DNA of 64,000 nt from Verrucomicrobiota bacterium (GTDB lineage: Bacteria; Verrucomicrobiota; Verrucomicrobiia; Limisphaerales; PALSA-1396): positions 62,001 to 126,000 of the forward strand of contig JACQFP010000063.1 of assembly GCA_016200005.1 (NCBI GenBank), given 5' to 3'. Under the pieces are notes generated by a model, which had not been told where the DNA came from, ran no database searches, and saw only the letters and a list, made by a program, of their open reading frames with translations. A program made the translations under genes and the position numbers. Positions 8,773 to 17,119 of this stretch are shown here, in pieces (the first letter of the stretch is position 1; each line of letters starts with the position of its first letter).

Positions 8773-9169
8773 CGCATTTTTCAAACCGCGTCAGCAGCTT
8801 CTCTGGCAGCGCGCCAAGGAACTCGCGCCGGTGAAGGTGATGCTGCACTGCGGCGGCGGGGTACGCGAACTCTTGCCCGACCTCATCGACGCCGGACTCG
8901 ACGCGATCAATCCCGTGCAAATCACCTGTCGAGGCATGAATGCGGCGGGCCTGAAAAAGGATTTCGGCAACCGGCTCACCTTTTGGGGCGGCGGCTGCGA
9001 TACCCGCGATGTCTTGATCAGAGGGTCGCCCCAGGAAGTCTGCGCGCACGTTCGCGAACAAATGAAAATCTGGAGTCCCGGTGGCGGTTACGTTTTCCAG
9101 CAAGTCCACAATATCATGGCCGACGTGCCGCCCGCGAACATCGTTGCGATGTTCGACGCGGTGCGGTGA
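8773..9169 (+). pseudogene. UroD-family methyltransferase, C-terminal fragment
   Basis: About 130 residues match the C-terminal third of uroporphyrinogen-decarboxylase-like methyltransferases: FFKPRQQLLWQRAKELAPVK, then HCGGGVRELLPDLIDAGLDA, INPVQ, the WGGGCDTRDVL motif, and the end PGGGYVFQQVHNIMADVP followed by ANIVAMFDAV. Full-length relatives are about 350-400 aa, so the N-terminal two thirds, including the expected start of the barrel, are missing. The upstream 8525-8772 shows no matching sequence. A complete but different UroD-family gene lies 2.8 kb downstream. This was probably a second methyltransferase of the same locus. Confidence 0.75.
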
Positions 9170-9381
9170 TTTGAACTCTCTGCCTCGCGCAAGCTGAATT
9201 CTGGCCGCACGTAAAGAACAACCAATGCAATCTGATTCAAGCTTCTCAATCCTAAACGAACTGCGCCTTGACCCGTGTCTTTTTCAGCCATAGGCTCGCC
9301 CTATGAACGCGGGAAACCGATTCCCTTGTTACCCGTCCAAGACCCAATATCAGGGAAACCTTTCCTACTACCTGTACAGTT

Positions 9382-9741
9382 ATGCCTGAGAAGCGTTTCA
9401 AGATCGATAGCAGTGAGATCAAACCACTCGCTGAAGGACACGGTGGGTGCTATGCCACAGATATGGTAACGGTCGAAGGGCAGAAAGTTGGCTATATGTA
9501 TCGTGAGAAGCCTGACTTTCCGGAGGATAGCGGGTGGCGGTTCTTTTCAGGGAAGGAGAGTCAAGATTATCTGGAAGACGCAGGCCACACAGCGATTTAC
9601 GATGTGAACACCATAGCGAATTATGACACTGCGATCATTTCGTTGCTGGACGCTCCGATTGGCTCCGCATTTGAACGCCGTGGCTGGTTCGAAAAGTTCG
9701 TGGCCGTGCCTTTTGAACCACCCGATGAAGAGAAGGCGTAA
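9382..9741 (+). CDS. DUF2185 / Imm33-like immunity domain protein
   Basis: 119 aa, cytoplasmic, no signal peptide. It carries the family hallmarks GWRFFSGKES, IYDVNTIANYD and LLDAPIGSAFER. DUF2185 proteins include the Imm33 group, predicted to neutralise polymorphic toxins (family knowledge), although many are orphans. No toxin gene is next to it here. It is wedged between a UroD-family fragment and a second copy of that fragment's tail, so it was probably acquired by insertion. It could also be a housekeeping DUF2185 protein without an immunity role. Confidence 0.75.
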   Translation: MPEKRFKIDSSEIKPLAEGHGGCYATDMVTVEGQKVGYMYREKPDFPEDSGWRFFSGKESQDYLEDAGHTAIYDVNTIANYDTAIISLLDAPIGSAFERRGWFEKFVAVPFEPPDEEKA

Positions 9742-9757
9742 CCAGTGTGCTCCAGGA

Positions 9758-9799
9758 CCCGTGAACATCCTTGCGATGTTCGACGCCGTGAGCCAGTGA
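9758..9799 (+). pseudogene. Second copy of a UroD-family C-terminal tail
   Basis: Forty-two bases encode VNILAMFDAVSQ and a stop, nearly the same as the end of the fragment at 9129-9169 (ANIVAMFDAVR, stop). It is too short to be a gene. It suggests a duplicated or interrupted UroD-family gene with the DUF2185 gene inserted or exchanged between the two tails. Confidence 0.6.
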
Positions 9800-9808
9800 A
9801 TCGGAGGT

Positions 9809-11632
9809 TCACGCACGCGGCGGCGCGCTGACTTCTTCCTCGTCTATCATCCGTTCCGGCGCGGGCAGGTTTCGATACCACGTGAAGAACAGCACGATGC
9901 CCATCGCCACTGTCGTGCCGAAACATGGGCACGCGACCCCGTAGCGATGGAGAATCAAATAGAGCGTGCCGACGTAGAGCGCGCAAATCGCCACCAGCGC
10001 CAGCAAGGTGTTGAGCGCGTCGCGCGCGAACGGCGCTTCGCGACGGAACTGAGGATTCGCTGACAGCACACTGGCTTTCACCCGACCCCACGCACCCGCC
10101 GGCTGCACGGTTTCGTAAAAGCGGGCGAGGGTTGGTTCATCCGTCGGTTTCGTCAGCAACGCGGCGACGATGCAGATGACTGTGGACGCCAGCGCGATGA
10201 CGGGGAAGCCGACGTAAAGCGGCAGCGGCGTGCGCCAGAGATAAGTGTCGCCGAAGACCTGCCCCAGCGAGAGCGCCATGCCGCCGAAGATGCCGGCGGC
10301 GTAGCCCCAGCCGTTGAGCCGCCACCAATACCAGCGCAGCACGTTGGACGGCAGAATTCCCGCGGCGAGCGTTCCGAAAATCCACATGAACGCCGTATTG
10401 ATCGAAGTGCCGAAGCGCGAGATCACCAGCCCGATGACAATCAGCAGCGCCGACGCAACGTAGCTGGCGCGGATGAGCGTGCGCTGACCGGCCTGCGGAT
10501 TGACGTAACGCTGGTAAATGTCTTTGACCAGGTACGCCGCGCCACCGTTGATCGTGGAGCTGAACGTGGCGAGAAAGCCCGACAACAGCGCCGCCAGCAT
10601 GAAGCCCACGAGTCCGTGCGGCAGCCGCGCGCTGATGATGAGCGGCAGCGCCGCTTCCGGGTCTTTCCGCAAAGCCGCATCCAGCGCCGGATCGCCGAGA
10701 CCGATGATCGCCATCACGGCGATCGCCATCGTGAACGGCCAGCGCAAGGTGTGGATGACGCCCCACAACGCGCCGAGCTTCGAGGCATCGCGGGCATCCC
10801 GCGCCGCCAGGAAGCGTTGGAAATCAAACAACTGCTCCGGCCCGCTGAAGCAGAGCAACAACCCTTTCGCCAACCACACCGCGACGAGCGCGCCAAAGAG
10901 AGAAAAATCCGTGCCGCCCGAAACGACGCCTTGCAGTTCCGCGGGCCGCATCGCCGGCATGATGGAATTCCATCCGCTCGGTACGCTCGCCGCAAACTTG
11001 ACCGCGTCGAAATGTTGCCAGCCGATGAAGGCGAACGTAAGAGCGCCTGTGCTGAGCACGATGGTTTGCACAATTTCCACCCGCACGATGCCATGAAGTC
11101 CGCCCACGATGACGTAAACCCCCGTCACGCCGAGAATGAGCGCGGAGCATGTGAACGGCTCGAACGGCAGGAACACCGCGCCAAATTTCCCCATGCCGAT
11201 CGCGCCGTAGCCGAGCAACGCGGTGATGGTGAGAATGGCGAAGAGCGTGTAAGATAGCCGCGCCAGATCGCCTGCTTTGCCGTTCCCAAAGCGCGTGTAC
11301 ATCCATTCCGCGCCAGTGAGTACGCCGCTGCGGCGAATCCACTTGCCCATGTAAGCGAGATAAAACGCCGTGATCGGAAAGCCCCACAGCCAGTGCACCC
11401 ACATGCCTTTCAGACCCAGCAAAATAAACAGCGACACGATCCACATCGTGCCGGTGATGTCGAAGTAGGACGAAGAGCCGCTCATGGCCAGCGCCCACCA
11501 GGGCAACTGACGTCCGCCGAGAAAATAAGCCGACATCCCTTTGGCCGCGCGCCGCTTCATCGCGAAGCCGATGGACATGATCACCGCCAGGTAGAGAACA
11601 ACAATGAATTGATCGAGGATCGATAGTTTCAT
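9809..11632 (-). CDS. Sodium/solute symporter (SSS family)
   Basis: 607 aa integral membrane protein with about 13 predicted segments. It begins with ILDQFIVVLYLAVIMSIGFA and has the SSS-family motif region GMSAYFLGGRQLPWWALAMS. A cytoplasmic linker lies near residues 500-550 and an extra C-terminal membrane pair near the end. It imports a small solute with sodium; the substrate (sugar, amino acid, betaine or other) cannot be read from sequence. It is divergent from the UroD-family methyltransferase at 11980 across 347 bases, so both may share a control region and the transporter may bring in the methyl donor. That link is inference. Confidence 0.88.
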   Translation of the reverse strand: MKLSILDQFIVVLYLAVIMSIGFAMKRRAAKGMSAYFLGGRQLPWWALAMSGSSSYFDITGTMWIVSLFILLGLKGMWVHWLWGFPITAFYLAYMGKWIRRSGVLTGAEWMYTRFGNGKAGDLARLSYTLFAILTITALLGYGAIGMGKFGAVFLPFEPFTCSALILGVTGVYVIVGGLHGIVRVEIVQTIVLSTGALTFAFIGWQHFDAVKFAASVPSGWNSIMPAMRPAELQGVVSGGTDFSLFGALVAVWLAKGLLLCFSGPEQLFDFQRFLAARDARDASKLGALWGVIHTLRWPFTMAIAVMAIIGLGDPALDAALRKDPEAALPLIISARLPHGLVGFMLAALLSGFLATFSSTINGGAAYLVKDIYQRYVNPQAGQRTLIRASYVASALLIVIGLVISRFGTSINTAFMWIFGTLAAGILPSNVLRWYWWRLNGWGYAAGIFGGMALSLGQVFGDTYLWRTPLPLYVGFPVIALASTVICIVAALLTKPTDEPTLARFYETVQPAGAWGRVKASVLSANPQFRREAPFARDALNTLLALVAICALYVGTLYLILHRYGVACPCFGTTVAMGIVLFFTWYRNLPAPERMIDEEEVSAPPRA

Positions 11633-11979
11633 TCCGAGCGCTGGAAGTCTGACAAATCGGGTCGCCGTCTGAATTGACCCGAGTCAACGAATGACCGGTC
11701 GTGACACGGCAATCGTTCAGAAAAGTTCTTGTGAACCTCGCCAAGGAAAAAATGGCGGGAGCGTGAAATTTATTTCCGGAATGACAACGCCCGCTCCGAT
11801 GGTCACGCCCCGGCCGCAAGTCACGGGCTTACTCGCGTGGCCAAAGATAAAATTGTCCAGTGAAGTTACGGCTAAATCCATAGACAGGTTGAAGTTCGAC
11901 GCCAATGGCGCATTATTCCTTGACCTGCATCAAAGCGGTTGCAGTGTCTGAGCATTAGCCTTGCGCCTGAAGATTACTC
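11633..11979. other. Divergent intergenic region, symporter / methyltransferase
   Basis: 347 bases without a supported gene; short open frames here are not convincing. It must hold the promoters of both divergent genes. I see no clear operator, riboswitch or hairpin. Confidence 0.5.
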
Positions 11980-13209
11980 GTGAGCGCCATCTGTGAACCA
12001 ATTGAAACCAAGAGCGAATCCAACACGGAGAGGTTGTATCAGGAACGGTTGAAGCGCTACGTGACCGCGATGCGCAAGGGCAAACCCGACCGTATTCCGA
12101 TTCGTCCGTTCGTCGCAGAGTTCGCCGCGAAATACGCGGGCTACACCTGCCAGCAGGTCACGCATGATTTCGAGCAGGCGTTTGCCGCGGCGCGAAAATG
12201 CGCGGCGGATTTCGATTGGGACGCCGTCGTCGGCAACATGGTCTATGTTTGGACCGGCCTGACTCAGGCCATCGGTTTGAAATATTACGGCGTTCCCGGC
12301 ATCGACGTTTCGGCGGAAACCGGATTTCAATATCGCGAACCCTCGGAAGACCACGCGTTCATGCAGCCGGACGAATACGATGCGCTCGCCGCCGACCCGA
12401 CGGAGTTTTTGTTTAACGTTTGGCTGTCGCGCGTTTCGAGCGACGTCGCGCCGATGGGCAAGCCGACCTCCTATCGGAACAATCTCTCCTTTCTCAAAGG
12501 CGGCATGGCGATGTGGAATTATTTCGGCGCGTTTGTCCGCCAGGCTGAATTGCTCCGCAAAGAATCCGGCACAGTCAACGCCATCAGCGGAATTTTGAAA
12601 GCGCCCATGGACATCCTCGGCGACAAGTTGCGCGGCTACGTCGGGCTTTGCATGGATCTGCAGCAGCAACCTGATAAGGTCCGCAAAGGCTGCGAAGCCT
12701 TGATGCCGCATCTACTGCACGTGGCTCTCTCCGGCGCGGATCTGGAAAAGAATGTTCCGGTCACGATTTGGATGCACCGGGGTTGCGTGCCGCTGGTTTC
12801 GATGAATCATTTCGAGGAAATTTACTGGCCGACGCTCAAGCCGATCATTCTCGAATTGTGGCGGCGCGGCCATCAAACGCTTTTTTATGCGGAAGGCAAA
12901 TGGGGCGCGCATCTGAAAGCGTTTGCTGAACTGCCTGCGGGCAGCATTATTTACCACGTGGATCGCGACGACATTTTTGAAGTCCACCGGGCCTTGGGCC
13001 ACAAATTCGCGATTAGCGGCGGCGTTCCCAACACGCTCTTGGGCTTCGGCACGCCTGACGAAGTGCGTGCGTGCTGCAAGAAGATCATCGACGAAGTCGC
13101 GCGCGACGGCGGTTACATCATGGACGCGAGCGCGATTATTCAGAACGATGCAAAAGTGGAAAACGTAAAGGCGCTGACCGAGTTCACTCGTGAATATGGC
13201 GTTTACTGA
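11980..13209 (+). CDS. UroD-family (MtaA/CmuA-like) corrinoid methyltransferase
   Basis: 409 aa with the uroporphyrinogen decarboxylase-type barrel: RYVTAMRKGKPDRIPIRPF near residue 27, SGGVPNTLLGFGTPDEV near residue 347, and the C-terminal DGGYIMDASAII. In this family members next to a B12-binding protein and a RACo-type protein move methyl groups to or from a corrinoid, with zinc as cofactor; that is the likely role here since such genes follow at 16424 and 17120. It is not expected to be a heme-pathway HemE. The start is GTG at 11980, with no strong ribosome site. The methyl donor is unknown (a methoxylated compound or methylamine-type substrate are options). Confidence 0.82.
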   Translation: MSAICEPIETKSESNTERLYQERLKRYVTAMRKGKPDRIPIRPFVAEFAAKYAGYTCQQVTHDFEQAFAAARKCAADFDWDAVVGNMVYVWTGLTQAIGLKYYGVPGIDVSAETGFQYREPSEDHAFMQPDEYDALAADPTEFLFNVWLSRVSSDVAPMGKPTSYRNNLSFLKGGMAMWNYFGAFVRQAELLRKESGTVNAISGILKAPMDILGDKLRGYVGLCMDLQQQPDKVRKGCEALMPHLLHVALSGADLEKNVPVTIWMHRGCVPLVSMNHFEEIYWPTLKPIILELWRRGHQTLFYAEGKWGAHLKAFAELPAGSIIYHVDRDDIFEVHRALGHKFAISGGVPNTLLGFGTPDEVRACCKKIIDEVARDGGYIMDASAIIQNDAKVENVKALTEFTREYGVY

Positions 13210-13210
13210 A

Positions 13211-13396
13211 ATGAAAACTGAACCAAAGCCGGATGACCAACCGCGCGGGCGCGCTCCCGGCGTGTGCATTCCCTGGGAGGAAAAGTTGAAAGAGTTGCCA
13301 GAAATTCCGGGTGACAAACAGCTCGCGCGAAAAGTTTGGGAAGACGTTGATAGCCTGGCTTACACTTACATCTGGCATTGTCTGGTGTCCTTTTGA
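13211..13396 (+). CDS. Small uncharacterised protein, possibly a truncated gene
   Basis: 61 aa starting one base after the methyltransferase stop. It is charged, with no signal peptide or membrane segment, and contains the stretch PWEEKLKELPEIPGDKQLAR. It ends abruptly in a hydrophobic run (YIWHCLVSF) and a stop, which looks like the N-terminal piece of a longer protein broken at the edge of the rearranged region beginning near 13.4 kb. I do not recognise a family. Close spacing suggests co-transcription with the methyltransferase. Confidence 0.45.
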   Translation: MKTEPKPDDQPRGRAPGVCIPWEEKLKELPEIPGDKQLARKVWEDVDSLAYTYIWHCLVSF

Positions 13397-13630
13397 TGCC
13401 GTGTGAATGCTCGGTAGTGTCCTGATCTTGCGGCAGGATTGCGCCGAAGCAATGCACGATAAAGGCCAATCCTTCAAAAACCAACGAGTTGAATCCGCGC
13501 GGCAGGTTGCCAAACTCCGCAGCGTAATGAAACTCTGCGAACAGACTAATTTGCTCGCCGACAACGCAACCTCCGCATCTGCTCCACGCTTGATTCATTG
13601 CCTCTTACCAGTGTTAGATGACTGCTGTGG

Positions 13631-13809
13631 ATGAACCTCACGGACTATCACGCCAAATACTTTGCGCACGAGCTGACCAAGCGCTGTTCGTCTGACAGCA
13701 TGGGGAAACTCGCGGGCGCTGTCGCCGGGGGCACAGGTGGATTTGAATCCGCACCAGGTGGAGGCGGCGCTGTTCGCCTTCAATTCACCACTTTCCAAAG
13801 GCGCGCTGC
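13631..13809 (+). pseudogene. N-terminal fragment of a SNF2-family helicase (frameshifted)
   Basis: It reads MNLTDYHAKYFAHELTKRC ... MGKLAGAVAG in one frame and then DLNPHQVEAALFAFNSPLSK in the next, with the shift near 13725-13740. Together these match, from memory, the start of large SNF2/RapA-type helicases found in phage-defence loci, where the Walker A segment would follow directly. The rest of the roughly 900-1000-residue protein is gone. The upstream stretch 13397-13630 has no recognisable gene. Confidence 0.6.
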
Positions 13810-13935
13810 GGCCACATCAGCCGAATCAGGGCAAAAAAAGAGGGCAACCCTTTCGGATCACCCCATCGCAATTGCGAGAAGTTGCAATACATGTCGGCTT
13901 TTCAGCCTCGAAAATCAAGCCCCAATGTTTTATGA

Positions 13936-14084
13936 CCGCAGGGAGCGCAAAGAGCGCGAAAAACGGACGGCATCGTCGACGGGAGCGCGGACAGCCTTCT
14001 CCGCGCGTCGCGTTCGGTGGGCTGAAACTCGCGGACAATGCTGTCTGCACTCCGAGATTCTCTGCGCTCTTTGCGTTCTTTGCG
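13936..14084. repeat. Inverted repeat with GCGCAAAGA-type arms
   Basis: The arms at 13936-13959 (CGCAGGGAGCGCAAAGAGCG and following) and 14061-14084 pair at about 19 of 24 positions around a 100-base centre. It lies in the rearranged region between the helicase fragment and the first Mod fragment. Repeats of CGCAAAGAACGCAAAGAG type occur in several bacterial phyla. Confidence 0.5.
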
Positions 14085-14109
14085 ATTGAATAACGATGTC
14101 ACGAGAAAT

Positions 14110-14157
14110 AAAAACTGGAACTGACGTGGATTGGGAAGGAAAACCGACCCCGGCTGG
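14110..14157 (+). pseudogene. Type III Mod N-terminus, short duplicate
   Basis: It encodes KLELTWIGKENRPRLE, the same as residues 6-21 of the longer Mod fragment at 15405. The first 30 bases are identical to 15419-15448. Only this short stretch survives, and it abuts the stop end of the PIN toxin gene, so it and the 15.4-kb copy form direct repeats around the toxin-antitoxin pair. Confidence 0.65.
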
Positions 14158-14160
14158 AGG

Positions 14161-14556
14161 TCACGGATACACTTGCTGAATTATCCCATTCATCGCCACG
14201 GAGAACCCCGATCCCGGCTTCGCCCGCTGGGCCTGTTCAATGGTGTCGTCGAGAATCAGCGACAGCTTCGAGTGTTGTTGAAGCGGCGGGATGTTCGTCC
14301 AACCTTTGCTCAGGAAAAGAGCCGTCAATCCGCTCTCGTGCCAGGCCCGCCGTTCGTGCGCGCTCTTGCCAATTCGGTAGTCGCCGGAGATGACAATCCA
14401 GTCGCCCTCGTGTCCCAACGCGCGAATCCAGACTTCGTCTTTCGTGTCCGGGGCGAATTTGTCCTGGAGATGGGTGAAGCTGTGCTCAGGCTTGACCATC
14501 TCGTTCAAAGCGCGGGCGTGGCGGATGGCCAGGCAATTATCCAGAAAGAACTTCAT
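14161..14556 (-). CDS. PIN-like domain toxin (VapC45-like)
   Basis: 131 aa. It starts with MKFFLDNCL, the PIN-fold first strand with its catalytic Asp, and has a later acidic segment WIVISGDYRI typical of PIN-like RNases of the VapC45/DUF5615 type. The expected activity is a metal-dependent ribonuclease held in check by the upstream protein. The gene overlaps the antitoxin gene by 4 bases (ATGA), a usual toxin-antitoxin layout. The reading frame is complete, unlike its neighbours. The target RNA is unknown. Confidence 0.75.
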   Translation of the reverse strand: MKFFLDNCLAIRHARALNEMVKPEHSFTHLQDKFAPDTKDEVWIRALGHEGDWIVISGDYRIGKSAHERRAWHESGLTALFLSKGWTNIPPLQQHSKLSLILDDTIEQAQRAKPGSGFSVAMNGIIQQVYP

Positions 14557-15239
14557 GCAGCGAGCCGCTGCTCGAACTCCACCGCATCCTGGATCTCCCG
14601 TTCGGACACTTCATACCACCGCGCGGCCTCGGTGATCGAACCAGTTGCTTTGGCTGCGTTCCCCAGCACTTCCGTCGGGACGCCGTGCCGGGCCACGATT
14701 GGCCGGCCAAAGTTGCGAGTCGGATCGAGCACCACCAGCCGCTTCTCACCGAGCGGCCACCAGCGCACCAACCCGGTGCCATCCGCGAACTCCAGTTCTT
14801 TCAGGAATGGTTTGATGATTTGCGCAAATACCGCCTGCCGTTGCACGATTTCGATCAGGCTCGGCTCGCCCGTCTCGCGATGCAGTTCCACAAAAATCTC
14901 CCGCCCGTCGGTCACAAACCGGTTCGTGCAGAACGGATGCGAAACCTTGAACATCTCTTCGGCGCGTTCCCGCGCCTGCCGCAGCGTGGCCCAACTCACG
15001 CCTGCCTTGAGAAACGCGTCCACAAACCGGATTTCAATCAGGTCCAGAAACCCCAGCGCCAGACTGTGATCAATGGGCTCCCATTGGCCTTGCCACACAG
15101 GCGGCGATGCATACGCCTTCTTCCGCGAGCGGTAGCGATAACCGCGCAACCAGCGACGAATCCGCCCTGTGGAAACGTCGGTCAGCCGTGCCGCATCGCG
15201 AACAGTGTAAATGCCCGTATTGAAATAGTTGGAGTTCAT
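14553..15239 (-). CDS. MerR-HTH / DUF433 antitoxin
   Basis: 228 aa. The N-terminus has a MerR-like helix-turn-helix (YTVRDAARLTDVSTGRIRRW, residues about 11-30), followed by a middle domain and a C-terminal DUF433 region (FGRPIVARHGVPTEVLGNAA ... AARWYEVSEREIQDAVEFE). DUF433 proteins are regular partners of PIN-like toxins, acting as DNA-binding antitoxin and autorepressor (family knowledge). It is translated just before the toxin with a 4-base overlap. The promoter must lie in 15240-15404. Confidence 0.75.
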   Translation of the reverse strand: MNSNYFNTGIYTVRDAARLTDVSTGRIRRWLRGYRYRSRKKAYASPPVWQGQWEPIDHSLALGFLDLIEIRFVDAFLKAGVSWATLRQARERAEEMFKVSHPFCTNRFVTDGREIFVELHRETGEPSLIEIVQRQAVFAQIIKPFLKELEFADGTGLVRWWPLGEKRLVVLDPTRNFGRPIVARHGVPTEVLGNAAKATGSITEAARWYEVSEREIQDAVEFEQRLAA

Positions 15240-15404
15240 ATTGTCTGCTTGCGCAGCCGCAACTTAAGCCGGAGTCAGAACGGATTACAACGACATTTCC
15301 TGCTCGCGTGTTTTCGGCTGTCGTGTTTTCGGCTTGCCACGGCGGGGTTGCCACACTCCGTCGCGCTCGTTTAGTCTCCGCTCTCAGCGATCAGCAAGAC
15401 AGCC

Positions 15405-15557
15405 GTGACCAAAAAACAAAAACTGGAACTGACGTGGATTGGGAAGGAGAACCGGCCCAGGCTGGAGCCGCGCATCTTGCTGGAAGACCCGGAGAAGTCG
15501 TATCACGCGGCGCACCGGGTGACGGATCACGACCGGTTCGATGAGCGTATAAATTGA
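15405..15557 (+). pseudogene. Type III restriction-modification Mod (DNA methyltransferase), N-terminal fragment
   Basis: 50 aa from GTG. It matches the start of site-specific adenine methyltransferases of type III-like systems: KLELTWIGKENRPRLEPRIL, LEDPEKSYHAA, then HRVTDHDRFDERI and a stop, where intact relatives continue into the domain carrying the SAM-binding and DPPY motifs. Those are absent. It is thus an N-terminal stub left by a deletion. The DUF2130/Res fusion begins 9 bases later. Confidence 0.75.
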
Positions 15558-15566
15558 AAGGAACCT

Positions 15567-16223
15567 ATGGCGGAACCAACCATCATTTGTCCGAAGTGCA
15601 AAAATGAGATCAAGCTGAACGAATCTCTGGCAGCGCCGCTCATCGAATCCACGCGCCGCGATTATGAGCACCATTGGGAAAAAGTCGCCGGCCACGATGT
15701 TGTGGTGAAGCAGGGTTTCACTACGCTCAAGCCGCTGGCTTTTACTGCCCCGGCGGATGAGCCTGTTTACGATTTTCGCGCGCCCGTGGCCGACAAGTCC
15801 AAGATTCCACAGATGATTTTTGGCGGATTCAAGAAGTGCCTCTATCCGGTGCAGAAATTCCAGTCGGACCCCGAGCGCGTTCTTTCAGTGATTCTCGATC
15901 GCGAAGGCGACAAGTGGTTCAAGCCCGGCAGAGGCCAATTTCAAATCTTTTACAAGTGGGCCGCCGACCAGCGCGAATACCAGCCGGACTTCGTTGTCGA
16001 AATGCCGAAGTGCATTTACATGCTCGAACCGAAAATGCGGAAGGAAATGGAACACCCCGAAGTGATCGCGAAGAAAGAGTCAGCGGTTCGTTATTGTCAG
16101 CACGCAACGGAACACTCGGCCAAGAACGGCGGCAAATCGTGGAAGTATCTGCTGATCCCGCACGACGCCATCGCGGAGAACATGAGCATCGCGGGGTTGG
16201 CGGCGCAGTTTGCGGTGACGTGA
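15567..16223 (+). pseudogene. In-frame fusion of a DUF2130 N-terminus and a type III restriction (Res) C-terminus
   Basis: 218 aa, open frame with a good ribosome site (GAAAGGA). Residues 1 to about 33 (MAEPTIICPKCKNEIKLNES and APLIESTRR) match the zinc-ribbon start of DUF2130 proteins. From about residue 37 the match changes to the C-terminal end of type III Res subunits (VVVKQGFTTLKPLAF ... FQIFYKWAADQREYQPDFVV ... MLEPK ... WKYLLIPHDAIAENM). The helicase domains of Res and the body of DUF2130 are missing. I read it as a deletion joint that happened to stay in frame, so it could still be translated as an endonuclease-domain remnant. The D-(E/Q)xK-type core is partly visible (YQPDFVV ... MLEPK). 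Confidence 0.7.
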
Positions 16224-16423
16224 GGACGGATTAAATTCCGAGTCGAGAATATCCAAGTGCATGAACTCAGCGCGCCCTTGTAAGCTTTGCGGGACAATGC
16301 GCACACCAAGGAAATTTCAGTGGAATTAGAACACTACCGCAAGCACAATCGTTCCAACAAATTGACGCAGGTCAACGTCACGCCGCGTTCGAAGCGGTAA
16401 ATTAACTTGAAAGCATTTGAATT

Positions 16424-17083
16424 ATGGAAGACCTGAAGAAGCTCCACGACGCAATCCTCAACGGTGACGCAAAATCCTCCCGCGCCGTCACCGAACAAGC
16501 CCTGGCCGCCGGAATTGACCCGCTGAAGTTGGTCAACGAATTCATGATTCCGGCGATGGACGAAGTCGGGCGGCGTTTCGACTGCGGCGATTACTTCGTG
16601 CCCGAACTGCTTATTTCGGCCCGCGCCATGAAAGCCTGCCTTGAACTGATTCGACCTTTGCTCGTTGCGCGCGGCGACGAACCGTTAGGCCGCGTCGTCA
16701 TCGGCACAGTCAAAGGTGACTTGCACGACATCGGCAAAAACCTGGTCGCCGCCCTGCTCGAAGGCGGCGGGTTTGAAGTCATTGATCTCGGCGTCAACGT
16801 GACGCCGGAAAAGTTCATCGCCGTCATCAACGAGAAAAAAGCGAATGTAGTGGCGATGTCCGCCCTGCTCACGACGACGATGCCTGCAATGAAAACGACC
16901 ATCGACGCGTTCAAGCAAAATGGCGTCCGCGAAAAGATAAAGGTGCTGGTGGGCAGCGCGCCGCTGACCCAAAAGTTTGCCGATGAAATCGGCGCTGACG
17001 GTTTCAGCGACAACGCCGTGAGTGCCGTGGCGTTGGCCAAAACCGTTCTCGGTCTCGACAGCGCGCCAGCCTCGGCCACCTAA
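16424..17083 (+). CDS. Methyltransferase cognate corrinoid (B12-binding) protein
   Basis: 219 aa, cytoplasmic. It has an N-terminal helical cap domain (about 1-88), then a B12-binding Rossmann domain with the D-x-H-x-x-G signature in KGDLHDIGKNLV; His101 should be the lower axial cobalt ligand. SALLTTTMPAM and VLVGSAPLTQKFADEIGADG complete the family pattern of MtmC/MtbC/MttC-like proteins. It carries the methyl group between the UroD-family methyltransferase and an acceptor such as tetrahydrofolate. It lies directly upstream of its predicted reactivator. Confidence 0.9.
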   Translation: MEDLKKLHDAILNGDAKSSRAVTEQALAAGIDPLKLVNEFMIPAMDEVGRRFDCGDYFVPELLISARAMKACLELIRPLLVARGDEPLGRVVIGTVKGDLHDIGKNLVAALLEGGGFEVIDLGVNVTPEKFIAVINEKKANVVAMSALLTTTMPAMKTTIDAFKQNGVREKIKVLVGSAPLTQKFADEIGADGFSDNAVSAVALAKTVLGLDSAPASAT

Positions 17084-17119
17084 GTTTGACAGAATTGATT
17101 TAACAATTCCGGCCCGCCT

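Noticed and set aside
10616-11257. Long antisense frame across the symporter gene
   Set aside because: Charged, low-complexity shadow of a GC-rich membrane-protein gene on the other strand.
13407-13630. Possible gene between the small protein and the helicase fragment
   Set aside because: Short frames on both strands, none with features I can support; may be leftover mobile-element sequence.
16230-16423. Cobalamin riboswitch before the corrinoid protein gene
   Set aside because: No B12-box or extended conserved structure could be seen in the 190 bases.
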